From: JAHDHW01 sp965220465
Lineage (GTDB): Bacteria; Bacteroidota; Bacteroidia; Chitinophagales; Saprospiraceae
NCBI GenBank assembly: GCA_965220465.1
Contig: CBDCPZ010000019.1
Coordinates: 1-64,000 of the forward strand
Direction of reading: 5' to 3'
Length of the DNA stretch: 64,000 nucleotides
The position numbers were made by a program, and so were the translations under genes. Under the pieces are notes generated by a model. The model was given only the letters and a program-made list of their open reading frames with translations, had not been told where the DNA came from and did not search any database. Below are positions 1 to 7,719 of the stretch, piece after piece (position 1 is the stretch's first letter; each line of letters begins with the position of its first letter).

Positions 1-838
1 TTCATAATTGATCAAATCCTTGTCCCAAAGTGTTCGGTTTTGGTCTTCAAATAAAATTATTGCTCCATGATCATCAATTCGGGCATCAAATCTTGCTGTA
101 TGAAAACACATCAGTGAAAGTAATGCACAAAGCTTTTTATTTTCATCAAAATGAGTCACCAATAATTTGGTTAAGCCGAATCGCTTCCAGGCAAAGTTCT
201 TTTTGAATAATGGAATCGCCTAAAGTAGAATTATACCCTTCATTGAAAAGCAAATAAAGCGAAACAGGCTAACGGTTTCCAACCTACTTTCCAATTCTTC
301 GCCACTTGGAATCTGAAAGGGAATATCAGATTCTCGAATTGTTGTTTTTGCTCGGTAAAGTCTTTTGTTGATTGTAGATTCATTTGTTAGCAACAGCGCA
401 TTTGCCACTTCTTTTACACCAAACCCACAAAGCGTTTTTAAGGTTAATGCAATCTGAGATGCTGTATTTAATGATGGATGACAACAAGTGAAAATCATCC
501 TCAATTGATTGTCTTCAATTTCGTTTTCGAGAAAAATGGAATCAATTTCATTAATTGAATAATCAGACACCTTTTCTTTTTTATGATGCTTTTGCATCAT
601 TTTATTGTCGACTTCAACTCATTGATTGCCTTTCTTTTAGCAACCTGAACCAGCCAGCCAGTCGGATTAGATGGTATTCCGCCAACACTCCAATTATTTA
701 ACGCAGCAAGAAGTGTTTCCTGAACAATATCTTCCGCTAATTGGATTTGAGAAGTACCAAAAATTCGCGTCAATGTGGCAACCAGTTTTCCGTATTCTGT
801 ACGAAAAAGATGCTCAACTAATTGTTCGCTGCTGGTTT
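1..838 (-). pseudogene. ECF42-type sigma factor, frameshifted, cut by window edge
   Basis: The pieces of an ECF42/SigJ-like sigma-70 factor (the type with a long C-terminal domain) can be read only by changing frame. The N-terminal part (about 604-838) reads EDIVQETLLAALNNW and GWLVQVAKRKAINEL, which is region 2. The middle piece (220-600) carries the family hallmark RMIFTCCHPSL and region 4. The next piece (about 180-260) gives SLYLLFNEGYNST, and the piece to the left edge gives TARFDARIDDHGA. At least three junctions (near 602, 262 and 178) need one-base shifts, and the first segment has no in-frame start codon. It sits 7 bp after an intact DGPF gene, the classic ECF42 partner. It is either a decayed gene or sequence error; the family assignment is firm. 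Confidence 0.8.
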
Positions 839-844
839 CGACAT

Positions 845-1183
845 TTATTTCATTTTCGGAAAAACAATTGGCCTGACCTCAATGGAGTACAAACCCAAAT
901 GCGCGGAATCAAGTGCTATTTTATTAGCTTCTTCCTGGTCTTTTGCCTGAACCAGAAAAAATCCGGCAATGATCTCTTTTGATTCCAAAAAAGGACCATC
1001 CGTTAAAATTTTAGCATCTTTTGAAGTAAGCAATGCACCAGAGTCTTCCAACCTTTGACCTCCAATATATTTTCCTCCTAATTGGTCGATCCAGGTTTTA
1101 CATTCCGTCATAACTTCCTGAATTTCATTTGGAGATAAATGATTCATGCCATCTCCTTTAAGTATCATCAAAAATTCTTTCAT
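845..1183 (-). CDS. YCII-related DGPF domain protein
   Basis: This 112-residue protein has the YCII/DGPF fold. The signature ILTDGPFLESKEIIAGFFLVQA lies at about residues 60-81, within a typical MKEFLMILKG... start and a C-terminal ...SIEVRPIV strand. The length is normal for the family. DGPF proteins are very often encoded next to ECF42 sigma factors, and here the sigma gene follows directly on the same strand, so the pair was probably a co-transcribed regulatory unit. The biochemical role of DGPF proteins is unknown. This gene is intact although both flanking genes are frameshifted. Confidence 0.9.
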   Translation of the reverse strand: MKEFLMILKGDGMNHLSPNEIQEVMTECKTWIDQLGGKYIGGQRLEDSGALLTSKDAKILTDGPFLESKEIIAGFFLVQAKDQEEANKIALDSAHLGLYSIEVRPIVFPKMK

Positions 1184-1240
1184 GATTTTTCTTTAAAGGT
1201 ATGACAATCGAAATTGTGTTTTTAGGACAAATAATCAAAT

Positions 1241-1781
1241 TTAATTCAAATGATTTACGATTGCTTCGTCAAAGAGGTTTGACTTTCGATGGGATAGTGA
1301 TCAATCAATTGGCCTTTTTCGTCGATCAGGAATTTGTTGAAATTCCATTTTACTTTATAATCGTCTTTTCCATTCAACTCTTTGCTTAGTCAGCCACTTG
1401 TAAATTTCATTTTGATCTTTTCCTTTGACATCTATTTTGGTTGTCATCGGGAAAGTTACGCCATAGTTTGCCGAACAAAACTGTCGCAATTTCTTCTTCT
1501 GATCCGGATTCCTGATTTAAAAACTGGTTACATGGAAAACCAATGACAACCAATTGATCCTGATAGGTTTTGTACAATTTTTCCAAATCAGCATATTGTG
1601 GTGTGTAACCACACTTTGAAGCGACATTGACAAATCAATATTTTTTTGCCTTCAAAAGCTTTAAAATCAATCATTTCATCACTATCCAAGGCCTGAATTT
1701 TGAAAGTCGTGGATGGAAGTTGGATTGTGCAAATACTGAAGAGGAGCCAGTCAATAAAAGAATGAAAATAAGTAATTTCAT
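1241..1781 (-). pseudogene. Exported glutathione peroxidase, multiply frameshifted
   Basis: Read on the minus strand in changing frames, this stretch gives a complete glutathione/thioredoxin peroxidase. It has a signal peptide (MKLLIFILLLTGSSSVFA), the active-site block NVASKCGYTPQY with the peroxidatic Cys, the GFPCNQF block, and KWNFNKFLID near the C-terminus, ending at a TAA at 1241. At least five one-base shifts are needed over about 180 codons, and no single frame is open. The gene would reduce hydroperoxides in the periplasm. The shifts may be true decay or sequencing error, because the protein motifs themselves are well preserved. Confidence 0.8.
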
Positions 1782-1972
1782 TTTAGCAATCAGTGATTTT
1801 AAACAGGCGTAAAAATTATATGAAAACATTTTTACATTGCGAAATAATGGTAATCAACTGACTAAAAGGATTTGTTGGCGTTATTTTGAAATGTCTAAAA
1901 AACATGGTTTCGTTTAATTAAGCCCAAATACTTAAATTAATCACCTTTAAAGACAAAACCAAAACCTTTTGT

Positions 1973-3217
1973 TTAGGATTTAAACAACATTTTCAACCAA
2001 AAGAAGGGTTTGACCAATTGACTTCGCAGATCAAAATCACTGACCATTTTGGAAAGTACCTCCAACATTTTTTTGTTGTTTGAAATAATGGAAGCCAAAA
2101 AATTAACAATCGGAGAATAGCGCATCAAGACGTTGCAAGCTGGTAGCTCAATTTCATTTCAGACCCCAAAACTCTCGCGACACGAACATCATAGGCGTTC
2201 ATAAATTTCGCTGAATATTGCTGTTGCTCAAGACAAACCTGAGCTTGCTCAGCAGCGATAAATCCACTGTAAACAGCATGGCCTATCCCTTCTCCCGTCA
2301 AGTGGATCGATCAGATGCCCCGCATCTCCGATGATCATATAATGGTCGCCGGAAATAACGCGTTTTTTTGACCCTAGCGGCAAACCAAAACCTTCCAGTT
2401 TACCTATCATTTCAGCATCTTCGAATCGTGCTTTGAAAGCAGGGTGATTTTCAACAATTTCGAAAAAATGTCTTGCGCAAGGTTGATGGATTTCTTTTTT
2501 ATATAATCGCTTCGCAATCCAAGTCCAACATTTGCATTGACCGCCTGGCAGTGGAAAAATCCAGAAATAACCGGGATTCACTTCTTTCAAAAATGTAAGT
2601 TCAATAAAATTATCTTTTTGGAGTCCTTTGACGTTTTTGTAATAAGCCCGCACCGCACCAGCATGATGCGCATTATCTTTTTCCAAGCCAGCAATTTTTC
2701 GGCTAAAAGAAGAATTGGCTCCATCGGCAACAACGAGCAATTTTGCATCCACCTCAAATGATCCGTCCTTTGTTGAAACCTTCCAACCGTCTTCAGAGCG
2801 TTCAAAATTATCAATGCCGGTTCCTTCAAAAAACTGAATGTTGTCTCTTTTTTTAACCTCATCAATCAAAAAATTATCGAAATCCATCCTTTTACAAACA
2901 TAACCCGGCGCATTTTTTTTATCACGGATATAAACCGGTTTAAAAGGAATTTTTACTTTTTTTCCATTGGGGACCACAAAATCGATTCCCCAAACGTCCG
3001 AATGAATGGGCAAATCGTTGAAACGTTTTAACATTTCGGGGTCAAGGCGTTTTAAAAGTGTCGTTACTTTTCCGCTGATCGCATCTCCGCAAATTTTATC
3101 TCTTGGAAAAATGGCTTTGTCAATCAATACGCATTCGATGCCCAGGTAACTTAGCTTCAAAGCCGTTGCAGCTCCACCAGGTCCGGCGCCAACGATACAT
3201 ACTTTTGTTTGGATCAT
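1973..3217 (-). pseudogene. Geranylgeranyl-reductase-family FAD oxidoreductase, two frameshifts
   Basis: This is a FAD-dependent oxidoreductase of the geranylgeranyl reductase / halogenase-like group. Residues 6-15 hold the dinucleotide motif VGAGPGGAAT, followed by the RDKICGDAISGK substrate-side motif at about 39-50 and the second FAD motif IGDAGHLIDPL at about 297-307. The first frame runs to about 2249 and ends in junk. A one-base shift near 2300 restores TGEGIGHAVYSGFIAAEQA. A second shift near 2117 restores MRYSPIVNFLASIISNN and carries the protein to a TAA at 1973, giving about 415 residues, which is normal for the family. It likely acts on isoprenoid or polyketide substrates; the exact substrate is not predictable. 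Confidence 0.8.
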
Positions 3218-3326
3218 TAAATATCAGTTTTAAGAACGAAAGCCGAAAATAAGAAACCTTGCTATTTTTCTTTAATTTCGAAGCTTATTTATAAAAAGTT
3301 AGATTCAACCAAAAAGAAAACCCTCG

Positions 3327-3887
3327 TTGAGCGATCCGCATAAACTATTAATATCCATTGCAAATGGAGATCGAAATGGTTTTCGAAAATTGTATGATTT
3401 GTTTTCGGAAAAGGTATATAATACCGCGCTGAGTTATGTGCAAAACGAAGCGGATGCGGAAGAAATCACTCAGGATGTATTTACCAGTATCTTCAGAAAT
3501 GCTACTAAATTCAAAGGAGATTCAGCTGTAAAGACATGGATTTACAGAATCACCGTCAATACTTCTTTAAATCACATAAAAAAGAAAAAGCGGTTTTCCT
3601 TTCTAAAATTTGGTGAATCTGAAATAGATAAACCAGATTTTGAACATCCAGGTGTTTTATTGGAAAATAAAGAAAATGCGAAAACTTTGTTTAAAGTCAT
3701 TGACACATTACCTGATAGTCAGAAAACAGCTTTTATTCTAAGTTTTGTGGAAGAATTACCGAGACAAGAAATAGCCGATATCATGGATATTTCTTTAAAA
3801 GCGGTGGAGTCTTTAATACAGCGAGCTAAGAAAAATTTGAGAGAAAAACTGGAAAATTTATATCCTCACCGAAGGAAAACCAAATAA
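3327..3887 (+). CDS. RNA polymerase ECF sigma factor
   Basis: This 186-residue ECF sigma-70 factor has region 2 (ADAEEITQDVFTSIFRNATKF, about residues 42-62, then TWIYRITVNTSLN) and region 4 (LPRQEIADIMDISLKAVESLIQRAKKNL, about 143-170). The only possible start is a TTG, since a stop lies nine codons upstream and no other start codon precedes region 2; this weak start is worth noting. The next genes are a small single-pass membrane protein and a Spy/CpxP-like sensor. That arrangement resembles sigma/anti-sigma/periplasmic-sensor envelope-stress modules, so this factor probably responds to metal or envelope stress (inference). Confidence 0.93.
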   Translation: MSDPHKLLISIANGDRNGFRKLYDLFSEKVYNTALSYVQNEADAEEITQDVFTSIFRNATKFKGDSAVKTWIYRITVNTSLNHIKKKKRFSFLKFGESEIDKPDFEHPGVLLENKENAKTLFKVIDTLPDSQKTAFILSFVEELPRQEIADIMDISLKAVESLIQRAKKNLREKLENLYPHRRKTK

Positions 3888-4047
3888 TTATTGTCTAAGT
3901 GATGGAACAAAATTATTGATAAGTTATTTTGATGTTGAAAAATTGTTGAAGTAACTGACTGAAAGGAATTACAAGAAAATATTTCAATATCTTAAAAAAA
4001 TCACTTATTGATAATTCCATCAAACAATTTAAAATGAAATTGCCATT

Positions 4048-4347
4048 ATGAAAAACGACAAAGAAAAATGGATAGAGGGCGTTTTTGAAAGCTTGAAAGG
4101 AAGCCAACGAGCCAAGCCAAGCCGGGAATTGTTTGCAAAAATTGAAGGCCAGATTTACAAATCGGAAGCTAAAGTTATTCCGTTGCATCAATTGAGAATG
4201 GCTGCGGCTTCTGTTATTTTGCTGTTAATTTTAAACGTGTTCGCTTTCAGTCAATATGCTCAAAACAGCACCATAAGTACCGAAGATTCGGTTGTCTACG
4301 ACGCTTCTAACCAAGCCCTTATTTCTAACTATCAATTGTACGAATAA
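4048..4347 (+). CDS. Small membrane protein, possible anti-sigma factor
   Basis: This 99-residue protein has a charged cytoplasmic-looking N-terminus (residues 1-45, FESLKGSQRAKPSRELFAKIE), one transmembrane helix (about 50-67, MAAASVILLLILNVFAF) and a short outer tail. Its stop overlaps the ATG of the next gene by one base, so the two are translationally coupled. Size, topology and position after an ECF sigma gene suggest an anti-sigma factor, but no zinc HxxxCxxC motif is present, so the role is inferred from context only. Confidence 0.75.
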   Translation: MKNDKEKWIEGVFESLKGSQRAKPSRELFAKIEGQIYKSEAKVIPLHQLRMAAASVILLLILNVFAFSQYAQNSTISTEDSVVYDASNQALISNYQLYE

Positions 4348-4820
4348 TGAAACAATTACAATTTTATAAATATGCCGCTTTGGTATTGCTGCTTCTAAAT
4401 CTTTCGATGATTGCTTTTTTCTTTTTGACAAAACCCAAGCCACCTCACCAAGGAGATGGTTTTCAAAAAAGGGGACCCAATATTATGAACATGGATGAAA
4501 AGCAACATGATCTTTTTTTGCAATCTGCAAAGCAACATGGCCAACATATGAAAGCGATCAATAAGCAACAGCAGGATTTGTTGAAACCTTATTTTTATAG
4601 CCTTATTGATTCAACAAAAAACACAAATCCGAATGCTACGCTGAATGAAGTTCAAGACCTTGAACGACAAAAAATTGAATCAACTTACCAACATTTTCAA
4701 GAAGTGAAATCCATTTTAAAACCTGAACAACAAGCTGACTTTGAATTATTTATGAACGATGTCATTGAAAGAATTTTGATGGAAACGAAAAAAAATCCGC
4801 CACCACCGAAGGAATTCTGA
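4347..4820 (+). CDS. Spy/CpxP-like periplasmic heavy-metal sensor
   Basis: This 157-residue protein has an N-terminal membrane anchor or signal (residues 8-27, YAALVLLLLNLSMIAFFFLT) and an all-helical periplasmic domain. The domain ends in VKSILKPEQQADFELFMNDVIERI, the LTxxQ-type motif of the Spy/CpxP/ZraP/CnrX superfamily. These proteins bind metals or misfolded proteins in the periplasm, or sense metal for a sigma factor. His and Met residues are enriched (MNMDEKQHD, KQHGQHMK), which fits metal binding. It is coupled to the upstream putative anti-sigma gene and lies directly before the SCO1 remnant. Confidence 0.85.
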   Translation: MKQLQFYKYAALVLLLLNLSMIAFFFLTKPKPPHQGDGFQKRGPNIMNMDEKQHDLFLQSAKQHGQHMKAINKQQQDLLKPYFYSLIDSTKNTNPNATLNEVQDLERQKIESTYQHFQEVKSILKPEQQADFELFMNDVIERILMETKKNPPPPKEF

Positions 4821-5090
4821 AGTTGCCTCTTTCGCGGATTTTCATACAATTTCTCCTTTTCAATTAATCAATCAAGAGGGAGATACCATTCCTGAGAAAA
4901 GTTTTGAAGGAAAAATTCTTTTGTTGAAGAAGGCTATGGGTTAGAAAAAGAAGCGGATGATTTTTTGCCTACTGAAAATTTCGTTTTAACTGATAAAAAC
5001 AAACACATCAGAGGAATTTACAATGGGCTCAATAAAACATCCGTCAATTAGTTGATAGCTGATGTGAGAACTTTAAAGAAAGAAAATTAA
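4819..5090 (+). pseudogene. SCO1/SenC copper chaperone remnant with internal deletion
   Basis: Two pieces of a SCO1/SenC family copper chaperone are visible. The first reads DFHTISPFQLINQEGDTIPEKSF (about 4837-4905), the usual N-terminal thioredoxin-fold strand. Near 4920 it jumps, out of frame, to the C-terminal part EKEADDFLPTENFVLTDK and IRGIYNGLNKTSVN, with a TAG inside (5049-5051), ending at a TAA at 5088-5090. The missing middle would hold the CxxxC copper ligands. The usual His before the FVL strand also reads as Pro. The gene is non-functional. Its neighbours (Spy-like sensor, MbnP, MbnH) are copper-linked, so the family assignment fits the context. Confidence 0.75.
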
Positions 5091-5150
5091 TGTTATTGGA
5101 AACGACAACTTTAGGTTTTCGATTTTAATGGGTAATCGATTTCGAGGAGT

Positions 5151-5158
5151 TACATTTG
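5151..5158 (+). promoter_or_regulatory. Bacteroidota -7 box, DUF6503-mbnP-mbnH operon
   Basis: TACATTTG matches the Bacteroidota -7 consensus TAnnTTTG, 30 bp before the DUF6503 start. No clear TTTG -33 box is seen at 19-21 bp upstream. It would place the transcription start downstream of the SCO1 remnant and give the cassette its own promoter. Confidence 0.5.
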
Positions 5159-5188
5159 TAAAAATATATTACTTATAAAAATCACAAA

Positions 5189-5965
5189 ATGTACAACAAA
5201 TCAGCTATTTTTCTTTTGCTACTATTTTTTATGGCTTGTCAGAATTCATCTGATCCAGTTGTGTCTTCTAATCTTCCAATACCAGATCGTCAATATCCAG
5301 AGGCATTACAAAAAATATTTGCCAAGCATGGAAGTTTAGAACTTTGGCAAAGCATGAACACTTTGTCATACGAAATAGAGAAAGAAGGGGGCAACGAAAA
5401 ACAAGTTGTCGATGTAAGAGATCGACGAGAAAGGATTGAAGGGACAAATTTTATCGCAGGTTTTGATGGAAAGCACATTTGGTTGGAAGCAGATACGAGT
5501 TATAAAGGAAATGCCATTTTTTACCACAATTTAATGTTTTATTTTTATGCTATGCCTTTTGTGATTGCTGATGATGGCATCAATTATTCTGAAACTGCGC
5601 CACTGGAATTTGAAGGAAAAAGTTATCCTGGAATTAGAATCACCTACGACGCTGGTGTTGGCGTCAGCCCTGAAGATGAATATTTCATTCATTACGATCC
5701 TACAAACTATCAAATGGCCTGGCTCGGTTACACGGTTACGTATTATTCAAAAGAAAAAAGTAAAGAGATAAAATGGATTCATTACGATGACTGGAAAACT
5801 TTTAATGGCTTGCTTTTGCCAAAATCGATGAACTGGTTTCAATCAGTCGATGGTCAATTGACGGAGCCCAAAAAGAGAAGGCGATTTGTGAATATTGAAA
5901 TTACTGAAAAGAAAATGGGAGAGGTTTTTTTTAATAAAACGGCTGGAGCTTCAGTGATAGAATGA
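5189..5965 (+). CDS. DUF6503 family lipoprotein
   Basis: This 258-residue lipoprotein has a signal with lipobox FFMAC (Cys at residue 17). The remainder is a beta-rich domain resembling DUF6503, with MPFVIADDGINYSETAPLEF and the spaced YPGIRITYDAGVGVSPEDEY block at about residues 120-165. The family is typical of Flavobacteriia and relatives and resembles LolA-like lipid-binding folds, but no function is known. It overlaps the MbnP gene by four bases, so it is the first gene of a coupled operon with MbnP and MbnH. That suggests a role connected with copper or with maturation of MbnP (inference). Confidence 0.85.
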   Translation: MYNKSAIFLLLLFFMACQNSSDPVVSSNLPIPDRQYPEALQKIFAKHGSLELWQSMNTLSYEIEKEGGNEKQVVDVRDRRERIEGTNFIAGFDGKHIWLEADTSYKGNAIFYHNLMFYFYAMPFVIADDGINYSETAPLEFEGKSYPGIRITYDAGVGVSPEDEYFIHYDPTNYQMAWLGYTVTYYSKEKSKEIKWIHYDDWKTFNGLLLPKSMNWFQSVDGQLTEPKKRRRFVNIEITEKKMGEVFFNKTAGASVIE

Positions 5966-6651
5966 AGTATTTAATTTTTACAATTATAGTTTTTATTTCA
6001 AGTTTTTCATCGGCTCAATCTACATTCGGGCTTACGATTACATTTTTGCCTACTTATGAAAATTCTCTCGTATCTCTGAATGAAACCTATTTTTCAACTT
6101 TCCAAAACGATAGTCTTCAGGTAGAAACGATTAAGTTTTTTATTTCTCAAGTGGAATTATATCAAGAGAATGATCGCGTTTTTGTGGAGGAAAATAGTTA
6201 TCACTTGGTTGATGCAGCGAACGAAGGCAGTTTAAGTTTTGAACTAGAAATTCCTGATGGAGTTTCTTTTTCTCAGCTCAAATTTAATATTGGAATTGAT
6301 AGCCTCACTAATGTTTCCGGAGCTTTTGGTGGTGACTTAGATCCTACAAACGGAATGTACTGGACCTGGCAAAGTGGATACATTAATTTTAAACTGGAAG
6401 GTGTTTCAGATTTATGTCCCGCGAGAAATAACCGGTTTCAATTCCACCTTGGTGGTTATCAATCTCCTTTTAACACCTTGCAAAATGTGGAACTAAAAAT
6501 TTTAGATACAAAAAAGATCTCGATTGATGTGGCTATCGACCAACTTTTAGCGCAGATTAATTTAAAAGAAACTTATCAGGTTATGAGTCCTAATCAGCAG
6601 GCGGTTGAGCTTTCCGAATTAGTGACCACAATTTTTTCAATTTCGAAATGA
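5962..6651 (+). CDS. MbnP family copper-binding protein
   Basis: This 229-residue exported protein has a signal peptide ending SFSSAQ (residues 1-19) followed by a beta-sandwich typical of MbnP. Recognisable blocks are NIGIDSLTNVSGAFGGDLDP, GMYWTWQSGY (about 131-140) and RFQFHLGGY (about 157-165). In the known system MbnP binds copper after its diheme partner MbnH oxidises a Trp to kynurenine. Here the only two tryptophans, W134 and W136, lie in the conserved block, so one of them is the likely modified residue (inference). It overlaps both neighbours by four bases. No methanobactin genes are visible, so this is a stand-alone MbnPH pair. Confidence 0.9.
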   Translation: MKYLIFTIIVFISSFSSAQSTFGLTITFLPTYENSLVSLNETYFSTFQNDSLQVETIKFFISQVELYQENDRVFVEENSYHLVDAANEGSLSFELEIPDGVSFSQLKFNIGIDSLTNVSGAFGGDLDPTNGMYWTWQSGYINFKLEGVSDLCPARNNRFQFHLGGYQSPFNTLQNVELKILDTKKISIDVAIDQLLAQINLKETYQVMSPNQQAVELSELVTTIFSISK

Positions 6652-7673
6652 ACTTAAAAAACTATATACTATTATTTATCGCTTTTGGATCTTTGGCCTT
6701 TTTTGCCGACGATATCTATCATTTAGAATATCCAGTCTATTTTCCAAAACCTGAATATGATTTCAGTAAAAATCCGCTTGCAACAGAAAAAATTGAGTTA
6801 GGAAGAGTTTTGTTTTACGATCCAATTTTATCTAAAGACAATACGATTTCCTGTGCATCCTGCCATTCACCTTATAACGCTTTTGCACATACCGATCACG
6901 ATTTAAGCCACGGAATAAACGATCAAATCGGAACCAGAAATGCTCCTGCATTATTCAATTTAGCTTGGCAAAAATCATTCATGTGGGATGGCGCCATCAA
7001 TCATCTGGACATGCAAGCTTTGGCACCAATAAGCCATTCAAAAGAAATGGGGGAAAGCATTGAAAATGTGGTAAAAAAACTTCAAAACAACGAAACTTAC
7101 CCTAACCTTTTCTATCAAGCTTTTCAGGATAGTTTAATAACAGGGGAATACGTTTTAAAAGCATTCTCTCAATTCCAATTGACATTGGTTTCTGCGAATT
7201 CAAAATACGACGAAGTCAAAAAAGGATACGTAGTTTTTACCGATCAAGAAAAGAATGGATATGCATTATTTCAAAAAAATTGCAATTCTTGCCATACCGA
7301 ACCACTTTTTTCGAACTATGGTTTTGCGAATAACGGCCTTGCTGTTGATACAACTTTAAATGATTTTGGAAAATGGAATATCACATCACAAAGTGCTGAT
7401 AGCCTGCTATTTAAAACCCCTTCTTTGCGAAATTTAAGTTACACCTTTCCTTACATGCACGATGGACGTTTTCAAAAACTCAATCAGGTAGTTTCTCATT
7501 ATACCGATGGAATTCAGCAAAGTAATACTACAGCCGGAGAACTAAAAAATCTGATAAATCTCAGCTCAAACGAAAAAGCTGATTTGGTAGCTTTTCTGTT
7601 GACACTCAATGATAAAGCATTTGTTTTTAACCCAAATCATCAATTTCCTAAAAAAATATTAATCCGAAAGTGA
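6648..7673 (+). CDS. MbnH-like diheme cytochrome c peroxidase family enzyme
   Basis: This 341-residue protein of the MauG/CcpA/MbnH diheme superfamily has two heme c sites, C69-ASC-H73 and C212-NSC-H216. The second-domain FPYMHDGRF motif (about 268-275) includes a possible Met/His region for the second heme. A hydrophobic N-terminus (residues 5-20) directs export. Its start overlaps the MbnP stop, the standard mbnP-mbnH arrangement, so the likely reaction is peroxide-driven oxidation of a Trp in MbnP to kynurenine, creating a copper site. A classical hydrogen-peroxide-detoxifying CcpA is the alternative; the gene pair favours MbnH. Confidence 0.9.
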   Translation: MNLKNYILLFIAFGSLAFFADDIYHLEYPVYFPKPEYDFSKNPLATEKIELGRVLFYDPILSKDNTISCASCHSPYNAFAHTDHDLSHGINDQIGTRNAPALFNLAWQKSFMWDGAINHLDMQALAPISHSKEMGESIENVVKKLQNNETYPNLFYQAFQDSLITGEYVLKAFSQFQLTLVSANSKYDEVKKGYVVFTDQEKNGYALFQKNCNSCHTEPLFSNYGFANNGLAVDTTLNDFGKWNITSQSADSLLFKTPSLRNLSYTFPYMHDGRFQKLNQVVSHYTDGIQQSNTTAGELKNLINLSSNEKADLVAFLLTLNDKAFVFNPNHQFPKKILIRK

Positions 7674-7719
7674 AGGATTTTTAAAATTCTATTGTCTAAA
7701 CAGAAAAACATAAATAAAA

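Noticed and set aside
6648..7673. Classical cytochrome c peroxidase for hydrogen peroxide removal
   Set aside because: The overlapping MbnP gene directly upstream favours an MbnH role; peroxidase activity itself cannot be excluded.
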